From Akkermansiaceae bacterium UBA5688 (GTDB taxonomy: Bacteria > Verrucomicrobiota > Verrucomicrobiia > Verrucomicrobiales > Akkermansiaceae), in NCBI GenBank assembly GCA_002420315.1, contig DIHU01000045.1:5988-28607 (forward strand): a DNA stretch of 22,620 nt. Direction: 5' to 3'. Positions 22,549-22,620 of the stretch are shown here, piece after piece (the stretch's first letter is position 1; every line of letters begins with the position of its first letter). The translations under genes and the position numbers were made by a program. The notes beneath the pieces are model-generated. The model saw only the letters and a program-made list of their open reading frames with translations, was not told the DNA's origin and did not search any database.

Positions 22549-22620
22549 AACCTAAGCCTACTCAATGTCTCCTGATGGTCAGCTCCAAAACACAAAATTA
22601 ATTTCCTGAAAATCACACTT
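22549..22620. other. upstream region of mutL
   Basis: Seventy-two bases upstream of the mutL start. On the minus strand an AGGAG lies about 22 bases before the ATG, too far to serve it. No other gene or clear promoter is visible before the window ends. Confidence 0.3.

Overview
The window is a gene-dense, moderately AT-rich stretch of a bacterial chromosome. It carries housekeeping genes, two ABC transport operons and an ECF sigma/membrane-protein pair. A member of the Verrucomicrobiota (PVC group) fits best. The hints are a formylglycine-type sulfatase tail, a GldA/GldF/GldG/DUF4340 cluster, an ECF sigma factor beside a membrane protein with an N-terminal 'VLGEAS..E..ELERLMSERPEL' segment, a membrane-anchored SAM methyltransferase, and many start codons without a Shine-Dalgarno sequence. 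This assignment is inference; no rRNA gene or other decisive marker is present. No mobile element, prophage or CRISPR array was seen.

Layout. 1-228: 3' end of a sulfatase gene. 499-966: rplI (L9), with its own promoter and a strong terminator. 1063-4032: a tightly coupled run murI, anchored methyltransferase, tilS, lipoprotein, joined by three successive ATGA stop/start overlaps. 4187-4648: a MarR-type regulator with its own promoter. 4695-4740: a terminator-like hairpin that overlaps the start of pgeF. 4718-6201: pgeF and ispE (ATGA overlap). 6272-7543: clpX. 7544-7859: non-coding, ending in a bidirectional terminator shared with rpsA, which converges from the minus strand (7860-9578). 9757-9833: tRNA-Arg(ACG), minus strand. 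9917-11487: an ECF sigma factor gene followed by a two-TM protein (probable anti-sigma factor), minus strand. 11600-12514: a Gfo/Idh/MocA oxidoreductase, minus strand, divergent from the next operon.

12653-17752 (plus): ATPase, ABC-2 permease, GldG-like protein and DUF4340 protein. Together these form a Gld-type ABC exporter/envelope complex. 17879-20721 (plus): a zinc-type metal uptake operon made of binding protein, a small exported protein of unknown function, ATPase and permease, packed with overlaps. 20800-22548 (minus): mutL, whose C-terminal domain lacks the usual metal-binding motifs of endonuclease-type MutL.

I found no obviously new defence or mobile system. The points most worth a second look are the MutL without nuclease motifs, the hairpin over the pgeF start, the ECF/two-TM pair with homopolymer tracts in the sigma gene, the unknown exported protein in the zinc operon together with a His/Cys-rich ATPase tail, and the membrane-anchored methyltransferase between murI and tilS.
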